From assembly GCA_019419555.1 (NCBI GenBank), contig DXZR01000032.1, positions 1 to 24,547 of the forward strand: DNA of 24,547 bases, written 5' to 3'. Below are positions 14,433-20,823 of this stretch, in pieces. Both the position numbers and the translations under genes were made by a program. Source of the stretch: Collinsella sp. Lineage in GTDB: Bacteria; Actinomycetota; Coriobacteriia; Coriobacteriales; Coriobacteriaceae. The notes under the pieces are model-generated. The model saw only the letters and a list, made by a program, of their open reading frames with translations, made no database searches and was not told the origin of the DNA. Position 1 is the stretch's first letter. Each line of letters starts with the position of its first letter.

Positions 14433-15197
14433 ATGGATCAGATTTACGACAACAGGTACTATTCCGCCGGTTCGCGTGAGCCGTCGCCTCGCCGTGCGCG
14501 CACGGTGCAGCTCGGTGGGTCCGCCTACGCCGGCGCCGACCGCTCCATGCAGCGCCCGACAAGTACCTCGCGCCCCAATGCTCATGTGAATGCTTCGGCA
14601 GATGGACCGGTGCGCCCGGCACGTTCGTCGCATGCGTCGCGTCCCTCGGCCCAGACGCACGACAGGTCGAGTAGGCCCTCGAGCCGTCTTTCGGGTTCGG
14701 ACTTTATGCGCTACGCCAACGACAACGCGGTGATTAAGGCGATCTATGACTTTACGCATGGCTCTCTACGCCCGCTGTTTATCGGTATCGTGGTGGCGCT
14801 TGCGCTCGTGAGCCTGTATTTCCCCGTGCGCGATCTGTATGTGGCAAAACGCTCGAGCGACATCTTGGCCAAGCAGGTCGAGATTCGCGAGCAATATAAC
14901 GACGAGCTGCAAAAAAGCGTCGACAAGCTGCTCTCGGAGGAGGGTATCAGGGATGCGGCGTCCGAGGACCTGGGCCTGGTGATGCCTGGCGAGACTAGGA
15001 TTGATGTCTTGGGCTTGGACGATGATTCGGACTCGTCGCCGGCTGAAAAGAAGTCGTCGAACGCCAAGAAGGCCAGCGAGGTGGCCAAGGAGATCGAAGA
15101 AGTCGGCAAGGACGCGCCGTGGTACATTCAGACGCTCGACATGCTGTTTGGATTTAACGGCGTCGAGGGTCAGACGGTCGCGTCCAGCGGCGAGTAG
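14433..15197 (+). CDS. DivIC/FtsB-like septum formation initiator protein
   Basis: This 254-residue bitopic membrane protein has a long, basic, Ser/Arg/Pro-rich N-terminal cytoplasmic region (1-112), one membrane helix at about 114-132 (LFIGIVVALALVSLYFP), and a short coiled-coil segment (145-170). GLVMPGETRIDVL at 181-193 is typical of the DivIC/FtsB family. An acidic and Lys/Glu-rich tail follows. FtsB/DivIC proteins act in the divisome with FtsL and FtsQ. In actinobacteria the ftsB-like gene lies between eno and ppx, as here. ATG 14433 has only a weak AAGGCG upstream; the frame is open further upstream but that part overlaps the eno terminator. Confidence 0.85.
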   Translation: MDQIYDNRYYSAGSREPSPRRARTVQLGGSAYAGADRSMQRPTSTSRPNAHVNASADGPVRPARSSHASRPSAQTHDRSSRPSSRLSGSDFMRYANDNAVIKAIYDFTHGSLRPLFIGIVVALALVSLYFPVRDLYVAKRSSDILAKQVEIREQYNDELQKSVDKLLSEEGIRDAASEDLGLVMPGETRIDVLGLDDDSDSSPAEKKSSNAKKASEVAKEIEEVGKDAPWYIQTLDMLFGFNGVEGQTVASSGE

Positions 15198-15225
15198 GCG
15201 AGTAGCGCCCGGAGGGGAGCCCGCA

Positions 15226-16227
15226 ATGACAAATTGCAAACGATATAAGGTGGCCGCGATTGACCTGGGAACGGTGTCGTCGCGACTGGTGTTGGCGCAG
15301 GTCGAGGCCGGGGCGATCGTGGAATCGTCCAAGCATACCGAGATCACCGACTTGGGCGAGGGCGTGGACGCGACGGGGCGCTTTTGCGAGGCGGCCGTTG
15401 AGCGCGTGCTCGCTGCGTGCCGCATGTTTGTGGACGAAGCCCGTACCTTTGGGGCCGCGTGCATCTGCACCACCTGCACGAGTGCCGCGCGCGATGCGTC
15501 CAATGCCGCGCTGCTGCTGGACGGTCTGCGCGATCTGGGGCTCGAACCGCAGGTGATTCCGGGCGAGGTCGAGGCGCGCCTGACGTTTTTTGGCGTGGCG
15601 CACGACTTTGCCGGCGAGCGCATCATTGTTGCCGATTCGGGCGGCGGCTCCACGGAGCTCGCTACGGGTGTATACGCGCCGGAGCGCGGGATCTTCGCGC
15701 TGGAGGGAACGCGTTCGCTGGACATTGGTTGCCGTCGTGTGACGGAGCGTTTTTTCTCGGCGTTGCCGCCTTCGGACGGCGAGCTTGCTGCCGCTGCCGA
15801 CTGGGCGGGCGAGCAGTTCGAGGCCTACTTTGAGAGCCTGCCGAGCGATTTTGAGCGCGCCGAGCGCTTGGTCGCGGTGAGCGGTACCGTCACCACACTC
15901 GTGGCGCTGGTCCACGAGCTGGAGCCGTACGACTCGAGCTTTGTGCACCTGCGCGAGCTTTCGATGGAGCAGATCTCGGACGCTATCGATCATATGTCTA
16001 CGCTGGATGTGGAGGGTATCGCTGCGCTGCCGGGCGTGCAGCCCAAGCGCGCGGGCGTGATTCTGGCCGGCGCCGTGGTGGTTCGCGAGCTCATGCGCGC
16101 CGGTGGCTACAAGACGCTCACCGTAAGCGAGAACAGCCTACTCGCTGGCATGGCCGCCACTATCAACGAAACCCTCGACGGCGCGACCCCCACCATCGGC
16201 TGGACCCCGAGCCTGAGTGCTCTTTAA
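15226..16227 (+). CDS. ppx: Ppx/GppA-family exopolyphosphatase
   Basis: This 333-residue protein belongs to the ASKHA phosphotransferase fold. It has the phosphate-1 motif AAIDLGTVSSRLVL (D13), a conserved E114 in PGEVEARLTFFG, the phosphate-2 motif IVADSGGGSTEL (D137) and AVSGTVTTL. The family degrades polyphosphate or hydrolyses pppGpp. This is the short form of about 300 residues common in actinobacteria, lacking the C-terminal HD domain. GGAGGGGAG precedes ATG 15226. It lies 28 bases after the septum gene. In mycobacteria a DUF501 gene sits between these two; it is absent here. Confidence 0.93.
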   Translation: MTNCKRYKVAAIDLGTVSSRLVLAQVEAGAIVESSKHTEITDLGEGVDATGRFCEAAVERVLAACRMFVDEARTFGAACICTTCTSAARDASNAALLLDGLRDLGLEPQVIPGEVEARLTFFGVAHDFAGERIIVADSGGGSTELATGVYAPERGIFALEGTRSLDIGCRRVTERFFSALPPSDGELAAAADWAGEQFEAYFESLPSDFERAERLVAVSGTVTTLVALVHELEPYDSSFVHLRELSMEQISDAIDHMSTLDVEGIAALPGVQPKRAGVILAGAVVVRELMRAGGYKTLTVSENSLLAGMAATINETLDGATPTIGWTPSLSAL

Positions 16228-16237
16228 CCGTCTTCCT

Positions 16238-16261
16238 CTGAGTTGCGGTGAAATAGTTCCT
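16238..16261. repeat. Left arm of a palindrome split by the insertion sequence
   Basis: These 24 bases match the complement of 17589-17612 at 21 of 24 positions. Removing the IS (16287-17585) and one AAC copy would restore a hairpin with this arm and a 25-base loop (16262-16286). See the mobile element entry. Confidence 0.8.
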
Positions 16262-16286
16262 AAATAAGCTGGTAAACGGTATAAAC

Positions 16287-17585
16287 GGGGGTGCGGACAG
16301 AAAGTTGGACCGTGAAGCGGTCCGGACTGGAGGTTCGCATGTACAGCAGGGAGAAGGTCGAGCTCTTCCTCCTGGCGACGGAGGACGGCATGGGGCCGAC
16401 CGCCGCCGCGAAGTTCGCGGGGGTCTCGGTGGGCGCGGCCAAGAAGTGGGCGACGGGGCACCTCCCGCACAGCTACACCGGGGCGCGCTGTAGAATCGGG
16501 GCGAGGAAACCGCCACGGAAGGAGGCCGGCTTGGGCCCCGACAAGTCGACCTACGCCCCGCCGGCGACCGGCCCGCTCGCCGGGCTCAACGAGGACCAGA
16601 TAGAGAACCTGCTGCTCAGGGCGGTGTTGGCCGACCTAAAAGCGGAAGGGTGGGACCCGGCTTCGATCTCGAACAGGAGCAAGTGCGAGCTCGGCGAGAG
16701 ATTGAGGCGGGCGACCGCCCTGCCCCTCCGCTCGATCACAGGTTTCTTGAGGATATCGAAGAGCTCCTATGAGTACTGGAGGCCCCGCGTCGCCGCGCCG
16801 CGCGACCGCGACGCCGACATACGCGACCGCGTGGTGCGCATCTTCCGCGAGGGCTCGGGGTGCTGGGGGTACCGCACCGTCTGGGCGCGCCTGCGCCGCG
16901 AGGGGGTCCGCGCCAGCGAGAAGCGCGTGGCCCGCGTGATGCGCGAGGAGGGCCTCGAGGTCGTCTACAACAAGAGGCGCGCCCGGGGCTACAGCTCCTA
17001 CGCCGGCGAGGTCTCCAAGGCGCCGGAGAACCTCGTGAACAGGAATTTCCACGCCGACGAGCCCAACCGGCTGTGGCTCACCGACATCACCGAGTTCAGG
17101 CTCCCGGGCGGCGAGAAGGTCTACCTGAGCCCGGTCATCGACTGCTTCGACGGGATGCCCGTCGCCTGGTCGATCGGGCTGCACCCCGACAAGCGCCTCG
17201 CGAACTCGAGCCTGCTCAAGGCCTGCGCGGCGAGGCCGGCGGGCGCGCGCACGACGATCCACTCGGACCGGGGCGGCCACTACCGCTGGCCGGAGTGGAT
17301 CGGGATCTGCGAGGAGAACGGCCTGATCAGGAGCATGTCCGCGAAGGGCTGCAGCCCGGACAACTCGGCCTGCGAGGGCTTCTTCGGGCGCCTCAAGAAC
17401 GAGTTCTTCCACTACAGGGACTGGGAGGGCGTGACGGCCGAGGAGTTCATGGGAAGGCTCGAGGCCTACCTCGTGTACTATCGTGAGGAGCGGATCAAGA
17501 AGTCCCTCGGGTGGCTGAGCCCGATGGAGTACCGCAGGAAGCTTGGATACGCCTAGGCGCGGTCCAAGAAATCATCCGCACCCCC
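16287..17585 (+). mobile_element. IS3-family insertion sequence (about 1.3 kb)
   Basis: The ends are imperfect inverted repeats of 26 bp (16287-16312 and 17560-17585, 19 of 26 matching), both starting GGGGGTGCGGA. The 3-bp sequence AAC directly flanks both ends (16284-16286 and 17586-17588), which fits the 3-4 bp target duplications of IS3 elements. A single transposase gene fills the interior. If the element instead follows the common TG...CA end rule, its borders would be 16292 and 17580, but then no target duplication is seen. It inserted in the loop of an existing palindrome downstream of ppx, next to the right stem arm. Confidence 0.88.
16339..17556 (+). CDS. IS3-family transposase, single uninterrupted frame
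   Basis: This 405-residue transposase has an N-terminal helix-turn-helix (about 3-40, TAAAKFAGVSVGAAKKWATG), a linker, an HTH_21-like segment (161-210), and an integrase core with the DDE triad D249 (WLTDITEF), D310 (HSDRGGHY) and E346 (CEGFFGRLK). The spacing between the last two is exactly 35 residues. IS3 elements usually make OrfA and OrfAB by a -1 frameshift; here one frame encodes everything. ATG 16339 follows GGAGG by five bases. The gene uses AGG arginine codons far more than its neighbours, a sign of foreign origin. No internal stop or frameshift is seen, so it may be active. Confidence 0.92.
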   Translation: MYSREKVELFLLATEDGMGPTAAAKFAGVSVGAAKKWATGHLPHSYTGARCRIGARKPPRKEAGLGPDKSTYAPPATGPLAGLNEDQIENLLLRAVLADLKAEGWDPASISNRSKCELGERLRRATALPLRSITGFLRISKSSYEYWRPRVAAPRDRDADIRDRVVRIFREGSGCWGYRTVWARLRREGVRASEKRVARVMREEGLEVVYNKRRARGYSSYAGEVSKAPENLVNRNFHADEPNRLWLTDITEFRLPGGEKVYLSPVIDCFDGMPVAWSIGLHPDKRLANSSLLKACAARPAGARTTIHSDRGGHYRWPEWIGICEENGLIRSMSAKGCSPDNSACEGFFGRLKNEFFHYRDWEGVTAEEFMGRLEAYLVYYREERIKKSLGWLSPMEYRRKLGYA

Positions 17586-17588
17586 AAC

Positions 17589-17612
17589 AGGATCTATTCC
17601 ACCGCAACTTAG
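17589..17612. repeat. Right arm of the palindrome split by the IS
   Basis: This is the complement of 16238-16261 with three mismatches. It starts directly after the right AAC target-site copy (17586-17588). Confidence 0.8.
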
Positions 17613-17628
17613 AGCCCCGCCGGCGTGT

Positions 17629-17667
17629 AAAAGAAACGAGCCCGCATCCCTTGGGGACACAGGCTCG
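17629..17667 (-). terminator. Duplicated copy of the tRNA-Leu terminator
   Basis: CGAGCC (17637-17642) pairs with GGCTCG (17662-17667), with an inner TCCC/GGGA pairing. On the minus strand a T-rich tract (TTTCTTTTAC) follows. It is a diverged copy of the terminator at 17824-17864. Confidence 0.7.
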
Positions 17668-17678
17668 AAAGCTCCATA

Positions 17679-17696
17679 TGGTAGGGGCGGTGGGAC
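17679..17696 (-). pseudogene. Truncated tRNA-Leu 3' end (CCA side)
   Basis: These 18 bases are identical to the last 18 bases of the intact tRNA-Leu (17876-17893), including CCA. The rest of the tRNA is missing; at 17697 the sequence switches to a hairpin-rich segment. With its own terminator copy it forms a tandem duplicate at a 196-197-base offset. A T-arm-like fragment in opposite orientation lies at 17799-17817. Confidence 0.75.
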
Positions 17697-17700
17697 GTCC

Positions 17701-17784
17701 GCGCATTTGCTGCGCAAATACGCACCGGCTTCGGTCGCCTGCCGGCGCCCTCGCCGGCTCGCTACAAACGCTCCGCGTTTGCTT
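17701..17784. repeat. Ladder of four short perfect hairpins
   Basis: Four successive perfect stem-loops lie head to tail: ATTTGC-TGC-GCAAAT (17705-17719), ACCG-GCTT-CGGT (17724-17735), GCCGGCG-CCCT-CGCCGGC (17741-17758) and CAAACGC-TCC-GCGTTTG (17765-17781). No gene is evident. It may be a structured repeat or RNA; its function is unknown. Confidence 0.7.
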
Positions 17785-17823
17785 AACGCTCGCCCCCTCG
17801 CGGGTTCGAGTCCCACCGGCGTC

Positions 17824-17864
17824 CAAAAGAAACGAGCCCGCATCCCAACGGGACACGGGCTCGT
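17824..17864 (-). terminator. Intrinsic terminator of tRNA-Leu
   Basis: ACGAGCCCG (17832-17840) pairs perfectly with CGGGCTCGT (17856-17864), with an inner TCCC/GGGA stem. On the minus strand the tract TTTCTTTTGG follows. It begins 11 bases after the tRNA CCA end. Confidence 0.85.
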
Positions 17865-17875
17865 AAGCAATCACA

Positions 17876-17960
17876 TGGTAGGGGCGGTGGGACTCGAACC
17901 CACAATCCTTGCGGCGAGAGATTTTAAGTCTCCTGCGTATGCCAATTCCGCCACGCCCCC
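17876..17960 (-). tRNA. tRNA-Leu(TAA)
   Basis: The complement folds as an 85-base tRNA with encoded CCA. The acceptor stem is GGGGGCG with CGCCCCT (first pair G-T). The D-arm is GCGGAATTGGCATACGC. The anticodon stem-loop GGAGA-CTTAAAA-TCTCT gives anticodon TAA. A long class II variable arm follows, as expected for leucine, and then the T-arm GTGGG-TTCGAGT-CCCAC. Confidence 0.95.
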
Positions 17961-17991
17961 GTGAAACTAGAAGTCTAGCACAAGCCGTTCG

Positions 17992-18615
17992 CTACGCGTT
18001 GACAGCCATCGAGTGCCGGCCCGACTTTTCCAAGTACTCGGCAAACTTGGCCTCGTCGCCCTTGTTCTTGTACTGCAGGGCCAACAGGTACTCCAAGCGG
18101 CAACTCTTAACCTTATCGTCGCCGGCCTCCTCGAGCATGCGCTCCAGCTCGGGAATGTCGTTGTGGCGCTTGAGGATCATCGTGTCGTACATCAGCTGGC
18201 ACTCGTGCGCGACTGCCTCGGCCTGACCGCCCTCAAAGCCCTTGATCTCGTGCAGGAGCTCCTTGGACTTTTTGCGGTCCTCCTGGCCAACGTAGTAGTT
18301 AAAGGCCTTAATGACCAGGTCGACGCGCTGCATCTTGGGCAGGTTGAGTCCCAGCAGCAGGTCGAACATCTCGCTGGCGCGCTCGTGGTCCTCGCGCAGC
18401 AGATAGGAGTTCAGGCGCAGGTAGTCGCGGTTGTAGCGCGGGTACAGCATGCTGGTGAGTTTGCCGTCGAGCAAACGATCGAACTCGTCCCACTGCTTGG
18501 CGGCCATGAGCTGCTGCAGGCGCTTAAACGTGGTGCGTTTTTTGACGCTAAAGAACACCGACACGGCGATGCAGATGATAACGACGGCGGTCCAGAGTGT
18601 GCGGGAATCGGGCAT
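17992..18615 (-). CDS. Membrane-anchored helical-repeat protein of unknown function
   Basis: I do not recognise this 207-residue protein. One hydrophobic helix lies at about residues 7-24 (LWTAVVIICIAVSVFFSV), followed by a KKR positive patch, so the remainder probably faces the cytoplasm. Residues 30-205 are charged and helical with TPR-like character (for example QLMAAKQWDEFDRLL, EMFDLLLGLNLPKMQ, EYLLALQYKNKGDEAKFAEYLEKSG). It could act as a protein-interaction scaffold at the membrane, which is inference only. ATG at 18613-18615 follows AAGGA at a good distance. It is monocistronic between the tRNA and a divergent gene. Confidence 0.75.
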   Translation of the reverse strand: MPDSRTLWTAVVIICIAVSVFFSVKKRTTFKRLQQLMAAKQWDEFDRLLDGKLTSMLYPRYNRDYLRLNSYLLREDHERASEMFDLLLGLNLPKMQRVDLVIKAFNYYVGQEDRKKSKELLHEIKGFEGGQAEAVAHECQLMYDTMILKRHNDIPELERMLEEAGDDKVKSCRLEYLLALQYKNKGDEAKFAEYLEKSGRHSMAVNA

Positions 18616-18670
18616 ATTAGGGTCCTTAGTCGCTCATAAAGCGAGCGGTATGACAACACGTACTGGATGT

Positions 18671-18676
18671 ATTATA
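18671..18676 (-). promoter_or_regulatory. -10 box for the membrane-anchored protein gene
   Basis: The complement reads TATAAT, a perfect -10 hexamer, 55 bases before the start at 18615. The region 17 bases further upstream (TGCCAG) is a poor -35. Confidence 0.5.
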
Positions 18677-18778
18677 CGCAGCGCGCAAGCAAACTGGCAT
18701 AAAAGCTCATCGAGGCCGAGTGACATCGCTCGCTGCGGTACACTTACCTAAAGTAAACCATGAAGGGAGACATTACCT

Positions 18779-19066
18779 ATGAAGAAGATCGTTTTGGCTT
18801 GCGGTGCTGGCGCTGCTACTTCCACGCTCGTTGCCCAGAAGGTCGCCACCCTGCTCGACGCCAACGGTTACGCCGACAAGTACGAGATCGTGCAGTGCGC
18901 CATCTCCGAGGCCAAGGATTACTGCGACGAGGGCGCCGACCTGCTGATCGCCACCACCGTTGCCCCCGAGGGCCTCACCTGCCCGTACGTGAGCGGCGTG
19001 CCCTTCATGACCGGCATGAACCGCGTTGCCGCCGAGAAGGCCGTTCTTGACGTCATGGCTCAGTAG
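18779..19066 (+). CDS. PTS system EIIB component, galactitol (GatB) family
   Basis: This 95-residue protein has the EIIB fold of the galactitol/ascorbate group: KKIVLACGAGAATSTLVAQKV with the phosphorylatable Cys8 right after the first strand, then VQCAISEAKDY, LLIATTVAP and GVPFMTGMN. It resembles E. coli GatB in length (94) and layout. EIIB passes phosphate from EIIA to the sugar in EIIC. No EIIA or EIIC gene lies nearby, so it is an orphan subunit that must use partners encoded elsewhere or have a regulatory role. AAGGGAG (18762-18768) precedes ATG 18779. It is followed 11 bases later by a VOC-domain gene. Confidence 0.88.
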   Translation: MKKIVLACGAGAATSTLVAQKVATLLDANGYADKYEIVQCAISEAKDYCDEGADLLIATTVAPEGLTCPYVSGVPFMTGMNRVAAEKAVLDVMAQ

Positions 19067-19077
19067 GCGCTGCCTGC

Positions 19078-19452
19078 ATGAGTGAGCAGAACGCCAATCC
19101 GGTAGAGCTCTTTGGTATGCGCGTTGCCCATGTGGGCATTAACGCCGCCGACCCGGCAGACGCCTTGGAGATCGCGGAGCTGTTCTCGACGATGATGGGC
19201 CTGCCCGTTATCGAGACCCCGGTTTCGTACTTTAACGATTCGCTGGTCGAGGTTATGAAGCAGAACGGTCGTGGCACCAAGGGCCACATTGGCTTTGCCG
19301 TCAACGACATCGATGCGGCCGAGAAGTGGTTTGCCGAGCGCGGGCTCGAGGTCAACGAAGAGTCGCGCGCGCTGCTGCCCGACGGTGGTACCAAGCTCGT
19401 GTACTTTAAGCGCGAGTTCGCCGGTTTCGCCGTGCACCTGTGCCGCGAATAG
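19078..19452 (+). CDS. VOC-family protein resembling the C-terminal domain of fused KDPG aldolases
   Basis: This 124-residue protein is a vicinal oxygen chelate (glyoxalase/bleomycin-resistance fold) domain with two beta-alpha-beta-beta-beta modules. Metal-ligand positions are H18 (VAHVGIN), E58 (SLVEVMK), H70 (KGHIGFAVND) and H120 (FAVHLC). AHVGIN, the EVMK block and the end GFAVHL resemble, from memory, the VOC domain fused to some Firmicutes KDPG/KHG aldolases; here the aldolase part is absent. Its enzymatic role is unknown. It is probably co-transcribed with the EIIB gene. A strong bidirectional terminator follows. Confidence 0.8.
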   Translation: MSEQNANPVELFGMRVAHVGINAADPADALEIAELFSTMMGLPVIETPVSYFNDSLVEVMKQNGRGTKGHIGFAVNDIDAAEKWFAERGLEVNEESRALLPDGGTKLVYFKREFAGFAVHLCRE

Positions 19453-19476
19453 CGCACAAGCTGCCATAGCTAGCAA

Positions 19477-19508
19477 AAAGGGATAGGGCCGCGTGGCCCT
19501 ACCCCTTT
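19477..19508. terminator. Bidirectional intrinsic terminator
   Basis: AAAGGGATAGGGCC (19477-19490) pairs with GGCCCTACCCCTTT (19495-19508) with one mismatch and a GCGT loop. A/T tracts flank both sides. It lies between the plus-strand VOC gene and the convergent minus-strand kinase gene. Confidence 0.85.
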
Positions 19509-19527
19509 ATTTATGCCGAGGGGCTTC

Positions 19528-20823
19528 CTACCGCGGCAGGCGAATCGTAAAGCGGCTGCCGACCCCTTCGACCGAGGTCACACCGATGACACCGCCATGG
19601 CTATCGACGATCCACTTGGCAATGGCAAGCCCCAGACCCGAGCCCTGCGCGCCGGCATCGCGCGCGTTGTCGGCGCGGTAGAACCGCTCGAACGCGTGAG
19701 CTGCGGATTCCTGGTTCATGCCGATACCCTCGTCCTCAACACTTATGTCGATCGTGCCCATGCCCGCATTGGGCGTTATGCCAAATGTGACGGTCGTTCC
19801 CGCATCCGAGTACTTGGCGGCGTTTTGCACGATCACGCGCAGAGCCTGCTTCACGAGCGCCACGTCGACGGGCGCGTCGCAGCGCGGGTCGCTGGCAAGC
19901 AGGGCGTCAAAAGCCAGCCGATACGTGTGCTCGGCATCGATCATCTGTGATTCCTCGCATACCTCGCCGACCAGTGCAGCCAAGTTGGTATGCGCACGCC
20001 GTAGGACCGTGCGCCCGGCATCGCCGCGCGCCAAAAACAGCAGCTGCTCCACGAGCTCCTGCATGTGCTCGCTTTCGGCCTTGAGGGATGCGATGGATTC
20101 CACCAGCACGTCCGGGTCGTTTTTGCCCCAGCGGTCGAGCATGTTTACGTAGCCCTGAATCACCGCGATGGGCGTGCGCAGCTCGTGGCTTGCATCGTTG
20201 ACAAAGCGCATCTGCTGCAGCTTGGCCTCTTGCATCTGGCGCAGCAGGCGGTTGAGTGCGACCTCGATGCTTGCCAGGTCGGCGTCGCCGGTGGTGACGC
20301 TCGGCGAGTCGACGCTTGCGCGTTCGATGGCCTGCTCCAGCGTTTCCATCTTGCCGCCGGAGAGCTGCATGCGGCCGAGCTCGTCCACGCGCAAGGCCAG
20401 GTCGTTGAGCGGCGCCATGGTACGGCGCACGCGACGGGCGCCGCCGAGCATGTTGAGCACGCTGATGACCTGCCAACCCACAACGACAAGGTAGAGAGGC
20501 CATAGCGTGGCGAGGTCCTGCGCGAGGGGGAAGGTCTTGGCGGTACGCGCAAGCTCGACGGTATAGGTGAGCGTTGTTAGGTCCCAGCCGCGCGCGGGCG
20601 TCAGCGACATGCCGTGAACGGTGGCGCCGGGAATCCAGCCTGCAGTAAACGCGCTGTCGGGCAGCGTCTGGTTGTATCCATAGACGAGGATCGCTGCCGC
20701 AATCACCATCAGCAGCAGATCGAGCCAGACGTAGCTCATCAAGCGGCGCCACATATAGCCCCAGTTGATGGCGCGGGCGATGGAGGTGACGCGCTTGGCC
20801 TCGGTGTTACGCGCGGCAGACAT
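19528..20823 (-). CDS. Two-component sensor histidine kinase
   Basis: This 431-residue membrane kinase has two membrane helices at about 33-50 and 109-123, which enclose a short extracytoplasmic sensor loop of roughly 60 residues. A HAMP-like linker follows, then the dimerisation domain with phospho-acceptor His213 in NDASHELRTPIAVIQGY. The ATPase domain has N (QNAAKYS), G1 (VEDEGIGM), F (FERFYR) and G2 (GSGLGLAIAKWIVDSHGG) boxes. The ATG at 20821-20823 is chosen because it overlaps the regulator gene by 17 bases; the frame is open further upstream but only antisense to regulator codons. The signal sensed is unknown. Confidence 0.93.
   Translation of the reverse strand: MSAARNTEAKRVTSIARAINWGYMWRRLMSYVWLDLLLMVIAAAILVYGYNQTLPDSAFTAGWIPGATVHGMSLTPARGWDLTTLTYTVELARTAKTFPLAQDLATLWPLYLVVVGWQVISVLNMLGGARRVRRTMAPLNDLALRVDELGRMQLSGGKMETLEQAIERASVDSPSVTTGDADLASIEVALNRLLRQMQEAKLQQMRFVNDASHELRTPIAVIQGYVNMLDRWGKNDPDVLVESIASLKAESEHMQELVEQLLFLARGDAGRTVLRRAHTNLAALVGEVCEESQMIDAEHTYRLAFDALLASDPRCDAPVDVALVKQALRVIVQNAAKYSDAGTTVTFGITPNAGMGTIDISVEDEGIGMNQESAAHAFERFYRADNARDAGAQGSGLGLAIAKWIVDSHGGVIGVTSVEGVGSRFTIRLPR

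Noticed and set aside
16636..17412. A 258-codon minus-strand frame inside the IS element
   Set aside because: It is the antisense shadow of the transposase; no motif supports a passenger gene.
17543..17964. Short open frames around the tRNA, such as one containing VGLEPTILAARDFKSP
   Set aside because: This is the well-known false translation of antisense tRNA-Leu sequence.
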